Below, in pieces: positions 17,053 to 24,845 of a DNA stretch of 61,953 nt. The number at the start of each line of letters is the position of its first letter. The first letter of the stretch is position 1. Position numbers and translations under genes: made by a program. This DNA comes from VMDH01 sp038108875. GTDB lineage: Bacteria; Pseudomonadota; Gammaproteobacteria; Magnimaribacterales; D2472. Below the pieces are notes generated by a model that was not told the DNA's origin, searched no databases, and worked only from the letters and a program-made list of their open reading frames with translations. The stretch covers positions 1 to 61,953 of the forward strand of contig JAYNII010000007.1 of assembly GCA_038108875.1 (NCBI GenBank), written 5' to 3'.

Positions 17053-19278
17053 ATGAAGAAGATAGTTTTTTCATTTTTATTAATTGGAATATTTTTTACT
17101 GCATTTTTCTTATTCTTTGGGATTTCAAAAAAGTTTGGACAACTTGAGGGTTCAGGAATTATTGAGGGCAGCAAAGTACCTGAAGTTATTATTCAAGAGC
17201 GTGCGAACAAGATTGCAGCGATCAAGGAGCGCCTTAATGTAGCAAACCCCAAACAAATTCTTTTTGGAGATTTACATGTGCATACTACGTATTCAACGGA
17301 TGCATTCATGTGGTCCTTGCCATACCTTAACGGAACGGGAGCATCTCCCCTTGCAGATGCTTGCGATTATGCAAGGTTTTGTTCAGCATTAGACTTTTGG
17401 TCAATTAACGATCACGCTGAAGCCAGTACTCCCAGAAAATGGCTAGACACCAAAGAAAGCATTCGCCAATGCAATGCTTTAAGTGAAGGATCTAATGATT
17501 TGGTAAGTTTCTTAGGGTATGAATGGACTCAAGTCTCACAAGAGCCTGAGCAACACTATGGTCATAAGAATGTAATATTTCTTGAGACCGATGAAGATAT
17601 CGTGCCCCCAAGAGTGATCGGTTCTACTGGAGCAGCTCCTTTAGTAATGAGATTAGGCTTACCTTGGACACTTACTACCTTACCCGCATTGCTGGATTTA
17701 GAAAACAGAGATAGATTTTTTGCATTTGATAAATTTTTTGAAGAAATCAAAGAAGTGCCTTTATGCGACAGAGATTCTGGATCTCGAGATTTACCTCTAG
17801 ATTGTGCTGAGCAAGCAGCGGATCCAAGTGAGCTCTTTGCCCGTCTTAAGGAGTGGGATGCAACTTACATGGTTATCCCTCATGGTACTACTTGGGGATT
17901 CTATACTCCTCCAACTTCTGATTGGCGGAAGCAACTCGCAACAGCTCACGATCCCTCTTCACAGTTTTTAATAGAGATTTTTTCAGGTCATGGGAATTCA
18001 GAAGAATACCGATCTTGGAATGATGTTGGCTTAACTGCAAATGGAGAGCTTTTCTGCCCAGAACCTACTGCAGACTTTGTCCCAACCTGTCATCGTGTAG
18101 GAGAAATAATGGCTGAGCGTTGTCAAGATAGCGGTTTGGATGTAGAAACATGCGCTGGACTTGTTGATCAAGTAAGATCAAACGCAATCAATATGGGTGC
18201 CGGTGCATTTTTAGCGGTTCGTGAAACCGATGGAGACGATTTTTTAAATGCAGGGCAATGCAACGATTGTTATCTTCCAGCCTTCAATTACCGACCACTC
18301 GGCTCAGTGCAATACATTATGGCAATGACTGATTTTACAGATCCTGAAAATCCACAGAGGTTTAATTTTGGGTTTATAGGTTCAAGCGATAATCATGGGG
18401 CACGTCCTGGGACAGGCTTCAAGGATACTAATAGAAAATATGAGACAGAGGCAGCTGGCTTTTCTGATGAACTTATGGAAACACTATCAAGCTCAAGGAG
18501 CCCTAAGGGTAAATTGGAGCCATTTTTTAGCGGCTTAAATCAGAATATATCCTCTATTATTGATCTTAATTTTGTTGTTGATGCTGAGAGGCAATCTGCT
18601 TACTTTATGACTGGCGGTTTGGTTGCAGTGCATGCTAACTCAAGATCAAGAGAAGATATTTGGAATTCTCTGGAAACTAAGGAAGTTTATGCAACCTCAG
18701 GATCAAGGATCTTGCTTTGGTTTGATGCTGAGCATAAACAAAACTCTTATCATATGGGTTCAGAAGTTATTGCAAATGAATCTCCAAATTTTATTGTCAA
18801 AGCAGCAGGTTCATTTAAACAAAAGCCTGGTTGCCCAGAATATAGTACCAATGCGCTAAGCCAAGAAAGACTGGAGGAAATTTGTAATTCTGAATGTTAC
18901 AACCCCTCGGATGAGCGCAAGCTAATTACTCGCATAGAAGTAGTGAAAATTCTACCTCAACAATTTCCTAACGAGCCCTTGGAGAATCTAATTATTGATG
19001 CTTGGAAAACTTTTGAGTGCAATAGTGCTGAGTGTGAAGTCTCCTTTACAGATGATGAATATGCATTAGGGAAAAGGGATGCAATTTATTACGTGCGTGC
19101 CATTGAAGAGCCATCTTTGGCATTTTCTGCAGATCCTCTGCAATGTGAGTTTGATGAAAACGGGACTTGTGTAAAGAGCAATATTTGCAGAGAAGGTTTA
19201 GACAAAGAAGGGGATTGTTTAGCAATGAATGAAGAAAGAGCTTGGTCAAGCCCAATTTTTGTAAATCAGGGACGCTAA
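17053..19278 (+). CDS. DUF3604 domain protein, membrane-anchored, predicted PHP-like metalloenzyme
   Basis: 741 residues with an N-terminal hydrophobic anchor or signal (about residues 5-24) and a large extracytoplasmic DUF3604 region. Metal-site-like motifs are visible: FGDLHVHTTYSTDAFM, WSINDHAEAS, IPHGTTWGFY, EIFSGHGNSE and SSDNHGARPGTG, a histidine/aspartate pattern that resembles PHP phosphoesterases. About 20 cysteines suggest disulfides in the periplasm. The start is the ATG at 17053, preceded by GGGGG. The gene stands alone between purA and the convergent nusB, with a 4-base stop overlap. The family is common in marine bacteria; its substrate is not known to me. Confidence 0.75.
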   Translation: MKKIVFSFLLIGIFFTAFFLFFGISKKFGQLEGSGIIEGSKVPEVIIQERANKIAAIKERLNVANPKQILFGDLHVHTTYSTDAFMWSLPYLNGTGASPLADACDYARFCSALDFWSINDHAEASTPRKWLDTKESIRQCNALSEGSNDLVSFLGYEWTQVSQEPEQHYGHKNVIFLETDEDIVPPRVIGSTGAAPLVMRLGLPWTLTTLPALLDLENRDRFFAFDKFFEEIKEVPLCDRDSGSRDLPLDCAEQAADPSELFARLKEWDATYMVIPHGTTWGFYTPPTSDWRKQLATAHDPSSQFLIEIFSGHGNSEEYRSWNDVGLTANGELFCPEPTADFVPTCHRVGEIMAERCQDSGLDVETCAGLVDQVRSNAINMGAGAFLAVRETDGDDFLNAGQCNDCYLPAFNYRPLGSVQYIMAMTDFTDPENPQRFNFGFIGSSDNHGARPGTGFKDTNRKYETEAAGFSDELMETLSSSRSPKGKLEPFFSGLNQNISSIIDLNFVVDAERQSAYFMTGGLVAVHANSRSREDIWNSLETKEVYATSGSRILLWFDAEHKQNSYHMGSEVIANESPNFIVKAAGSFKQKPGCPEYSTNALSQERLEEICNSECYNPSDERKLITRIEVVKILPQQFPNEPLENLIIDAWKTFECNSAECEVSFTDDEYALGKRDAIYYVRAIEEPSLAFSADPLQCEFDENGTCVKSNICREGLDKEGDCLAMNEERAWSSPIFVNQGR

Positions 19279-19676
19279 GCCTTATCTAGGACTGCATTGA
19301 TCAGTCTGTAAGAGTTGGGGCTTGAAAATTTATTTGCCAAGCGAATTGCTTCATCAATGATAATTGCCTTATCTAGGAAACCTAAAGTTATTTCATTCAA
19401 GCCAAATTGAATAATAGCTTTATCCATAAGATGAAGATCATTTGGATGTTCTGCAATTTTTTCTATGGTTTGGTTGATTTGAGATAAGTTGCTCAGATAG
19501 GCTTCAAGAGCTTTTTTAAAGTAATTAAAATCCATCTTGTCAGGTCTGTTTTCCGTGAAAAATTGCTCACACAATTCTTCAACACTTAAATCACCAAATC
19601 CCATTTGATAGATTGCCTGCACCAAGCACTCTCTCGTCTTTAACTGGGATTTAAATTTAGCTAAATTTTTAGTCAT
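19275..19676 (-). CDS. nusB: Transcription antitermination factor NusB
   Basis: NusB binds boxA RNA with S10 (NusE) to support rRNA antitermination. About 133 residues, all helical, with KTRECLVQAIYQMGF near the N-terminus and DKAIIIDEAIRLANKFSSPNSYRLINAVLDKA at the end, the hallmark NusB C-terminus. The start was set at the ATG at 19676, which gives an 8-base overlap with ribH; an upstream in-frame ATG at 19712 would overlap ribH by 44 bases. The ribH-nusB pair is the standard gammaproteobacterial arrangement. The family's usual length is about 139. Confidence 0.92.
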   Translation of the reverse strand: MTKNLAKFKSQLKTRECLVQAIYQMGFGDLSVEELCEQFFTENRPDKMDFNYFKKALEAYLSNLSQINQTIEKIAEHPNDLHLMDKAIIQFGLNEITLGFLDKAIIIDEAIRLANKFSSPNSYRLINAVLDKA

Positions 19677-20127
19677 GCACTTGTTTGATAGTATGCAGGA
19701 GTGTGAAAGCAAGTTCTTTGCCTTTGTTTAGCTTTAATGGGTTAGCCCTCTCTTCTGCTTGAGCATAGGTTGAGGTTGCCAATATTCCCATTGCTACTGG
19801 AGTATTGGAGGATAAGTTTAGCTCCATTAAGCCATGCGTTGCTGATTCAGCTATAAGTTCAAAATGGAAGGTGTCACCTTTTATTAGGGTACCTAGAGCT
19901 AATACTCCATCGCAGGTGGTCTGTAATTTCTTAGAAACTTGAATAAGTTCCCAGGCACCAACGGCCTCTGCTGTTACTATATTGGTGATCCCGCAATCTT
20001 TGAAGTATTGTTCTGCTGAGTTTTTAAGCATCTCTATAATTTCTCTATTCCAGAGAGTAAACGCGATACCTATTTTTAGATTCTCACAATTCTTTAGGAT
20101 TTGAGTATTTAAAATATCCCCACTCAT
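19669..20127 (-). CDS. ribH: 6,7-dimethyl-8-ribityllumazine synthase
   Basis: Penultimate riboflavin enzyme, joining 3,4-dihydroxybutanone 4-phosphate (from RibB) with the RibD product; it forms icosahedral or pentameric assemblies. The 152 residues include IGIAFTLWNREI at strand 1, the EAVGAWELI segment, ALGTLIKGDTFHFELI with the phosphate-binding KGDT region, and GILATSTYAQAEERA. The catalytic His that usually sits in GDTxHF is present (GDTFHF). The first four bases overlap the end of the ribB gene. Identification is secure. Confidence 0.94.
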   Translation of the reverse strand: MSGDILNTQILKNCENLKIGIAFTLWNREIIEMLKNSAEQYFKDCGITNIVTAEAVGAWELIQVSKKLQTTCDGVLALGTLIKGDTFHFELIAESATHGLMELNLSSNTPVAMGILATSTYAQAEERANPLKLNKGKELAFTLLHTIKQVHD

Positions 20128-21200
20128 GATTCAAATCCAACTACTTGCAGATTGTAGCCGCCTAGAGAAGAATATTTTACGGGCGTGGCTAATAGTCTAA
20201 TTTTTGATAAACCAAGTTCGCTTAATATTTGTGATCCAATTCCAATAGTCTTAGTCTCAGGAGCAACACTAACTTTTGATCCTGTTAAATCATTCAATTG
20301 GCTGTCGGGTTCTTGGGGGTTTCCAATTAATAACATTACACCACACTCTTCTTGAGTAATTCTGTCTAGTCCCTCCTTAAAGTTTATGCGTGAACCAAAG
20401 CCATCAATACCGATTAGATCATGTAATAAGTTTTGAACGTGAACCCTCACTAAAGGAGCTTCGTTAGCATTAAGATCTCCATGGACAATAGCAATATGTA
20501 GTCTGTGAAATATTGCGTCCCTCCAAGCCGTCACCTTGAAAGTTTTGCCGCCAATACTTTTTGTCCCTTCAAATTCTTTTGTAATTGATTTCTCTTTAAC
20601 AGAGCGATAATGAATTAAATCCTCTATGGTTCCTATCTTTAACTGATGTTTTTTTGCAAAGCAAATGAGTTCATCTCTTCGGGCCATCGTGCCATCTTCG
20701 TTCATAATTTCGCAGATAACTCCGGCCGGCTCTAGTCTTGCCAGTCTTGCCAAGTCACATGCGGCTTCGGTATGTCCAGCTCTGCTTAGGACTCCACCTG
20801 GCGATGCTCGCAATGGAAAAACATGGCCGGGCTGCACAATGTCTTGGGGTTTGGCTTTACTCGAGGAGGCGGTGGTTATGGTATGAGCTCTGTCCGCAGC
20901 AGAAATACCTGTAGTTATTCCTTCTGCTGCCTCAATCGATACCGTAAAAGCCGTCCCATTTTTTGTTCTATTGAGATTGGTCATCATGGGAAGGTTAAGA
21001 GCATCACATTTTTCTGGTGAGAGAGCTAAACAAATTAATCCCTTGCCATGAGATGCCATGAAATTAATTTGTTGAGAGGTTACGTTTTGAGCAGCGCAAA
21101 TCAAATCCCCTTCATTTTCTCTGTCCTCATCATCTACCAAGACAACCATTTTGCCCGCAGCAATATCTGCAATGAGAGAGTCTGTTGAATTAAATTCCAT
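20124..21200 (-). CDS. ribB: 3,4-dihydroxy-2-butanone 4-phosphate synthase with degenerate GTP cyclohydrolase II domain
   Basis: The N-terminal ~200 residues are a complete RibB: VLVDDEDRENEGDLICAA (acidic metal loop), RTKNGTAFTVSIEA, and RASPGGVLSRAGHTEAACDLARLA. The C-terminal ~150 residues align with RibA but lack the zinc cysteines and the catalytic GRGIGL-type loop (the equivalent region reads VHVQNLLHDLIG), so GTP cyclohydrolase activity is not expected. A separate, intact ribA lies at 30741. Such RibBX proteins are known in gammaproteobacteria. It lies in the operon ribD-ribB-ribH-nusB; ribE, usually just upstream, is missing. Confidence 0.92.
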   Translation of the reverse strand: MEFNSTDSLIADIAAGKMVVLVDDEDRENEGDLICAAQNVTSQQINFMASHGKGLICLALSPEKCDALNLPMMTNLNRTKNGTAFTVSIEAAEGITTGISAADRAHTITTASSSKAKPQDIVQPGHVFPLRASPGGVLSRAGHTEAACDLARLARLEPAGVICEIMNEDGTMARRDELICFAKKHQLKIGTIEDLIHYRSVKEKSITKEFEGTKSIGGKTFKVTAWRDAIFHRLHIAIVHGDLNANEAPLVRVHVQNLLHDLIGIDGFGSRINFKEGLDRITQEECGVMLLIGNPQEPDSQLNDLTGSKVSVAPETKTIGIGSQILSELGLSKIRLLATPVKYSSLGGYNLQVVGFES

Positions 21201-21207
21201 ATCGAGT

Positions 21208-22302
21208 TTATATTTTGTAGGTAGATTTTATATCAGGGCCAATCTTTTCGCTTGATAGTAATGTAAGTCTATTTAAGAAATTTTCAAAATTTTGATAAGA
21301 ACTTAGAGGCATAAGACCATCCTCAAGAAGTTGATTAGAGCGATAAATAATTAGTTCATCAATAAAATTATTTTCTTGAAATAATTTAAATATCTTTTGT
21401 CCAGATTCCACCAGCACACTAGTTATATTTCTAGCGAGAAGCTCTTTCATAAGCTCATTTAAAAAGCGTTTGCCTCTTGCAGGAATTACGATTGCCTCAA
21501 TATTATTTTTGGTTGGTAAGCTAATTTCTTTAGTTGAGATAAGAACAATCTTTGAATACCTTTTAGTTAAATTTGTAAAGTCAGCATGAGTAATATCTTT
21601 ATTGGTAAGCACAATCTTTATTGGTTGATCTCGGTCAAGAGTTTTTTGATTTTTAATATGTAAACTCGGACGATCAATCCTGAGAGTTTCCCCCCCGATT
21701 AAAATAGCTCTGTGTTTTTTTCTGAGAGTCTGTACATTAATTCTACTTTTTTTGCTGCTTACCATATATTGTTGAACAGCATTTTTAGGGGCTAAAAAAC
21801 CATCTTTAGAAAGTGCAATTTTTAAAGTGATAAATGGTCTCTTTTGAATTTGGTTTACCTTAAAGATCTTTAGCAAGTCTTGGGATTGAGCTTTAAAACT
21901 AGAAAGCTCAACATTAATCCCTTTGGATCTTAGTTGCTTTAAGCCGTTACCAAAAATTTTAGGGTTTGGATCTTTGGCTCCATATACAACCTTAGCGATT
22001 TCGTATCGAACAATCAAATTAGTGCAGGGTGGAGTGTTATTGGTTATCGAACAGGGCTCAAGGGTCACAAACATAGTTGAGCCTTTGAGTAACTTTTTGC
22101 CTTTAACAATTCCATGAGTAAGTAGGCAATTTCTTATAGCATTTACCTCTGCATGGTGGGAGCCATATTTTTTATGCCATCCTCTGCCAATAATTTGTTT
22201 TCCTTTGGTAATTACGCACCCAACCATTGGATTAGGTTGAACAGAAAACTCCCCCTTTTTTGCCAATGTTATGGCTTCAAGCATATATTCTGAAGTATTC
22301 AC
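21208..22302 (-). CDS. ribD: Bifunctional riboflavin deaminase/reductase
   Basis: Deaminates the RibA pyrimidine product, then reduces its ribosyl group. The N-terminal deaminase domain has the zinc site HHAEVNAI and EPCSITNNTPPCTNLIV (HAE and PCx8C pattern). The C-terminal reductase domain (residues about 150-364) has KRPFITLKIALSKDGFLA, the RKKHRAILIGGETLRIDRPSL substrate loop and SVLVESGQKIF. Total length 364 is normal. It overlaps nrdR by 4 bases, and ribB starts 8 bases after its stop, leaving no space for the riboflavin synthase gene that normally sits there. Confidence 0.94.
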   Translation of the reverse strand: MNTSEYMLEAITLAKKGEFSVQPNPMVGCVITKGKQIIGRGWHKKYGSHHAEVNAIRNCLLTHGIVKGKKLLKGSTMFVTLEPCSITNNTPPCTNLIVRYEIAKVVYGAKDPNPKIFGNGLKQLRSKGINVELSSFKAQSQDLLKIFKVNQIQKRPFITLKIALSKDGFLAPKNAVQQYMVSSKKSRINVQTLRKKHRAILIGGETLRIDRPSLHIKNQKTLDRDQPIKIVLTNKDITHADFTNLTKRYSKIVLISTKEISLPTKNNIEAIVIPARGKRFLNELMKELLARNITSVLVESGQKIFKLFQENNFIDELIIYRSNQLLEDGLMPLSSYQNFENFLNRLTLLSSEKIGPDIKSTYKI

Positions 22303-22775
22303 TTCTTACTTTTTTTGCTTATTTTTTCAGAAGAGAGAGAAGAAATTTCTTGAGCAAATTCTTTGATATCTTGAAAGTCTCTATAAACAGATGCAAACCT
22401 TACGTAGGCAACTTGATCTATGGTTTTAAGAGCTTCCATTACTATTTCTCCTATAGTCCGTGAAAGGATCTCTCTTTCTCCTAGTTGTCTAATTTTATTG
22501 ATGATTTTACTGAAAAGAGCATCTATATCTTCTGTTGAGAGGGGTCTTTTTTCTAGAGCTCTTAACATACCAGCTTTGAGTTTAGAGCCATTAAATGGCT
22601 GTCTTTCTCCATTGCTTTTAACAACCCTTGGAAGAGCTAGGTCAGCATTTTCAAAGGTTGTGAATCTGCCTAGGCAGGTTTCACATTCCCTCCTTCTTCT
22701 GACTTGGGTGCCATCTGCAACCTGCCTTGAATCGACTACCTTGGTATCTTGAGCTTGGCAGAAAGGACAAAACAT
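22299..22775 (-). CDS. nrdR: Transcriptional repressor of ribonucleotide reductase genes
   Basis: NrdR senses ATP/dATP through an ATP-cone and represses nrd operons at NrdR boxes. The 158-residue protein has an N-terminal zinc ribbon (FCPFC at residues 2-6 and ECETCLGRFTTFE around 31-43) and an ATP-cone domain beginning ALPRVVKSNGERQPFNGSKL. Length is near the usual 150-ish. It follows glyA with a one-base stop/start overlap and precedes ribD, the normal order. No obvious NrdR box was found in the window. Confidence 0.95.
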   Translation of the reverse strand: MFCPFCQAQDTKVVDSRQVADGTQVRRRRECETCLGRFTTFENADLALPRVVKSNGERQPFNGSKLKAGMLRALEKRPLSTEDIDALFSKIINKIRQLGEREILSRTIGEIVMEALKTIDQVAYVRFASVYRDFQDIKEFAQEISSLSSEKISKKSKK

Positions 22776-24049
22776 TACTTATACACAGGGAATTTTCGAC
22801 AAAGCTCCAAAACAGATTCTTTGATAGAGCTGATGACTTTAGTATCTTGGGAATGATTAACAATTTCTGCTATCCAATGCGCAAGCGTACGAATTTCAAG
22901 TTCAGCAAAACCTCTAGTAGTTACCGCAGGAGTACCCAATCTTATTCCCGATGTGACAAAGGGTGATTGAGGATCGTTTGGGACTGCGTTCTTATTTGCA
23001 GTAATGTTTGCATCTCCAAGCGCTTTTTCTATGTCTTTTCCAGTTAGACCTTTAGATCGTAAGTCCATAAGGACGATATGATTGTGAGTTTTGCCTGTCA
23101 CAATATCTATTCCTGAATCTAAGAGGCAAGTACATAGTAACTTGGCATTATCTAAAACTCTTTGAGAATACTCTTTAAAAGAAGGTTCAAGAGCTTCCTT
23201 GAAACATACTGCTTTGGCTGCGATTACATGCATCAAAGGTCCACCCTGTGATCCTGGGAAAACAGCAGAGTTTAATTTTTTTTCCAAGTCAGGGTTGGCT
23301 TTTGCCAAAATAATTCCTGATCTTGGGCCGCGAAGTGTTTTATGGGTCGTCGAGGTCACCACATCAGCATATGGAATCGGGGAGGGGTAAAGGCCTGCAG
23401 CAACCAGTCCTGATACGTGCGCCATATCTACCAAGAAGTAGGAACCAACTTCATCAGCAATATCTCTAAAGAGACTCCAATTCACGATCCCTGAAAATGC
23501 TGAAAACCCTGCTATGATCAACTTAGGGCGATGTTTCTTGGCTAGATCTCTAACTTGATCATAATCAATGTCATGAGTTTCTGGATGAAGTCCGTATTGA
23601 TGGGCTTCGTAGTTTCGTCCGCTAAAGTTGACCTTAGCCCCGTGGGTTAAATGGCCGCCGTGATCTAAACTCATTCCAAGTATTACATCGTTAGGTTGCA
23701 ACATAGCTAAGAATGCAGCTGCGTTTGCTGAGGAACCAGAATGGGGTTGGACGTTTGCATAATCCGCGTTGAAGAGTTTTTTGGCTCTTTGAATTGCAAG
23801 ATCTTCTGCAATATCAACATACTCACAGCCGCCGTAGTACCTCTTAAATGGGTATCCTTCCGCATACTTGTTGGTTAATAGGCTGCCTTGAGCTTCAAGT
23901 ACTCTTTTAGAGGCATAATTTTCAGAGGCAATCAATTCAATGTGGTCTTCTTGGCGAGCAGTTTCTTTAAGGATGGCATTCCATAATTCGATATCGTAAT
24001 CCTTAAGAGTGCCAGCATCATAGAAAATAGAATCTCTGTAATTGGTCAA
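22775..24049 (-). CDS. glyA: Serine hydroxymethyltransferase
   Basis: PLP enzyme that converts serine and tetrahydrofolate to glycine and methylene-THF, feeding one-carbon metabolism. The 424-residue protein starts with the family's ELWNAILKETARQEDHIELIASENYAS region. It has the PLP lysine in TSTTHKTLRGPRSGII and a GGPLMHVIAAKAVCF segment after it. Length is close to E. coli GlyA (417). It begins the glyA-nrdR-ribD-ribB-ribH-nusB run, transcribed on the minus strand from the 50-base gap next to nth. Confidence 0.96.
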   Translation of the reverse strand: MTNYRDSIFYDAGTLKDYDIELWNAILKETARQEDHIELIASENYASKRVLEAQGSLLTNKYAEGYPFKRYYGGCEYVDIAEDLAIQRAKKLFNADYANVQPHSGSSANAAAFLAMLQPNDVILGMSLDHGGHLTHGAKVNFSGRNYEAHQYGLHPETHDIDYDQVRDLAKKHRPKLIIAGFSAFSGIVNWSLFRDIADEVGSYFLVDMAHVSGLVAAGLYPSPIPYADVVTSTTHKTLRGPRSGIILAKANPDLEKKLNSAVFPGSQGGPLMHVIAAKAVCFKEALEPSFKEYSQRVLDNAKLLCTCLLDSGIDIVTGKTHNHIVLMDLRSKGLTGKDIEKALGDANITANKNAVPNDPQSPFVTSGIRLGTPAVTTRGFAELEIRTLAHWIAEIVNHSQDTKVISSIKESVLELCRKFPVYK

Positions 24050-24099
24050 TTTTTTACTCCAAAAAAGTTGCTTAAGATAGGGTATTTATATTAACCCAT

Positions 24100-24765
24100 C
24101 TAGGGTCTTTTGTGTCGAAAAGGTCTTTTTCTATGCGGGTTTATACCTGAACAAATCTTGCATTCCAAAGCGAAACATTTTGTAGCTTGGCAATACGTCC
24201 TTCCCCAGAAAATGATTTGTAAATGCAATCTATTCCAGGCTTTGGGAGGAAAGTGTTTTTTAAGGTCTTTTTCCGTTTGAACCACGCTCTTTCCATTGGT
24301 GAGCTTCCATCGTTGTGCGAGTCTATGGATGTGAGTGTCTACTGGAAAGGCAGGCTCTCCAAAGGCTTGGCTCATCACCACTGAAGCAGTTTTGTGGCCG
24401 ACCCCAGGAAGTTGCTCTAATGCCTTAATATCTTTAGGAACTTTCCCATTAAATCTATCCATTAAAATGCATGACAGCTCTTTAATGGCTCTAGATTTCT
24501 GCGGCCCTAGTCCACAAGGCTTGATAATGGAGTATATTTTATCTTGTGAAAGCTTGGACATTGCAGCAGAGGTGCTCGCTAAATTAAATAATTTTGGTGT
24601 GACCTTGTTTACTCTTTCATCTGTGCATTGGGCAGATAACAGAACTGCCACCAACAATGTAAATGGATCTTTATGATCAAGTGGCACCTGAGGGTTAGGA
24701 AAACAATCATCCAAACTGGTCTGGATATACTCTATACGCTCCTTAAGTGTTAACACTGCATACAT
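24100..24765 (-). CDS. nth: Endonuclease III (DNA glycosylase/AP lyase)
   Basis: Removes oxidised pyrimidines and cleaves AP sites. The 221-residue product contains LLSAQCTDERVNKVTPKLF, the helix-hairpin-helix LEQLPGVGHKTASVV with the catalytic Lys in GHKTA, and the catalytic Asp in PVDTHIHRLAQRW. The C-terminal iron-sulfur region is odd: cysteines follow C-X4-C-X4-C-X2-C (CQATKCFALECKIC) rather than the canonical C-X6-C-X2-C-X5-C, and a basic tail HRKRPFRHKRP follows. Cluster binding is therefore uncertain. It is upstream of glyA on the same strand with a 50-base gap. Confidence 0.9.
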   Translation of the reverse strand: MYAVLTLKERIEYIQTSLDDCFPNPQVPLDHKDPFTLLVAVLLSAQCTDERVNKVTPKLFNLASTSAAMSKLSQDKIYSIIKPCGLGPQKSRAIKELSCILMDRFNGKVPKDIKALEQLPGVGHKTASVVMSQAFGEPAFPVDTHIHRLAQRWKLTNGKSVVQTEKDLKKHFPPKAWNRLHLQIIFWGRTYCQATKCFALECKICSGINPHRKRPFRHKRP

Positions 24766-24781
24766 TCCTTCTCTAATTTAT

Positions 24782-24809
24782 TTGCTTGGTTTTCTATAAT
24801 AGGTATATT
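24782..24809 (+). promoter_or_regulatory. Candidate promoter of the TonB-dependent receptor
   Basis: TTGCTT at 24782-24787 and TATATT at 24804-24809 are spaced by 16 bases; a second TATAAT at 24795-24800 overlaps. The gene's ribosome binding site, GAGGGGGG at 24834-24841, ends 4 bases before the ATG and is the strongest-looking one in the window. Confidence 0.4.
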
Positions 24810-24845
24810 ATATGAATACTAATAGCACTCTATGAGGGGGGAAAT

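Noticed and set aside
20124..20650. Frameshift or decay in the RibA half of the ribB gene
   Set aside because: The frame is continuous, and catalytically inactive RibA domains fused to RibB are a known gammaproteobacterial form.
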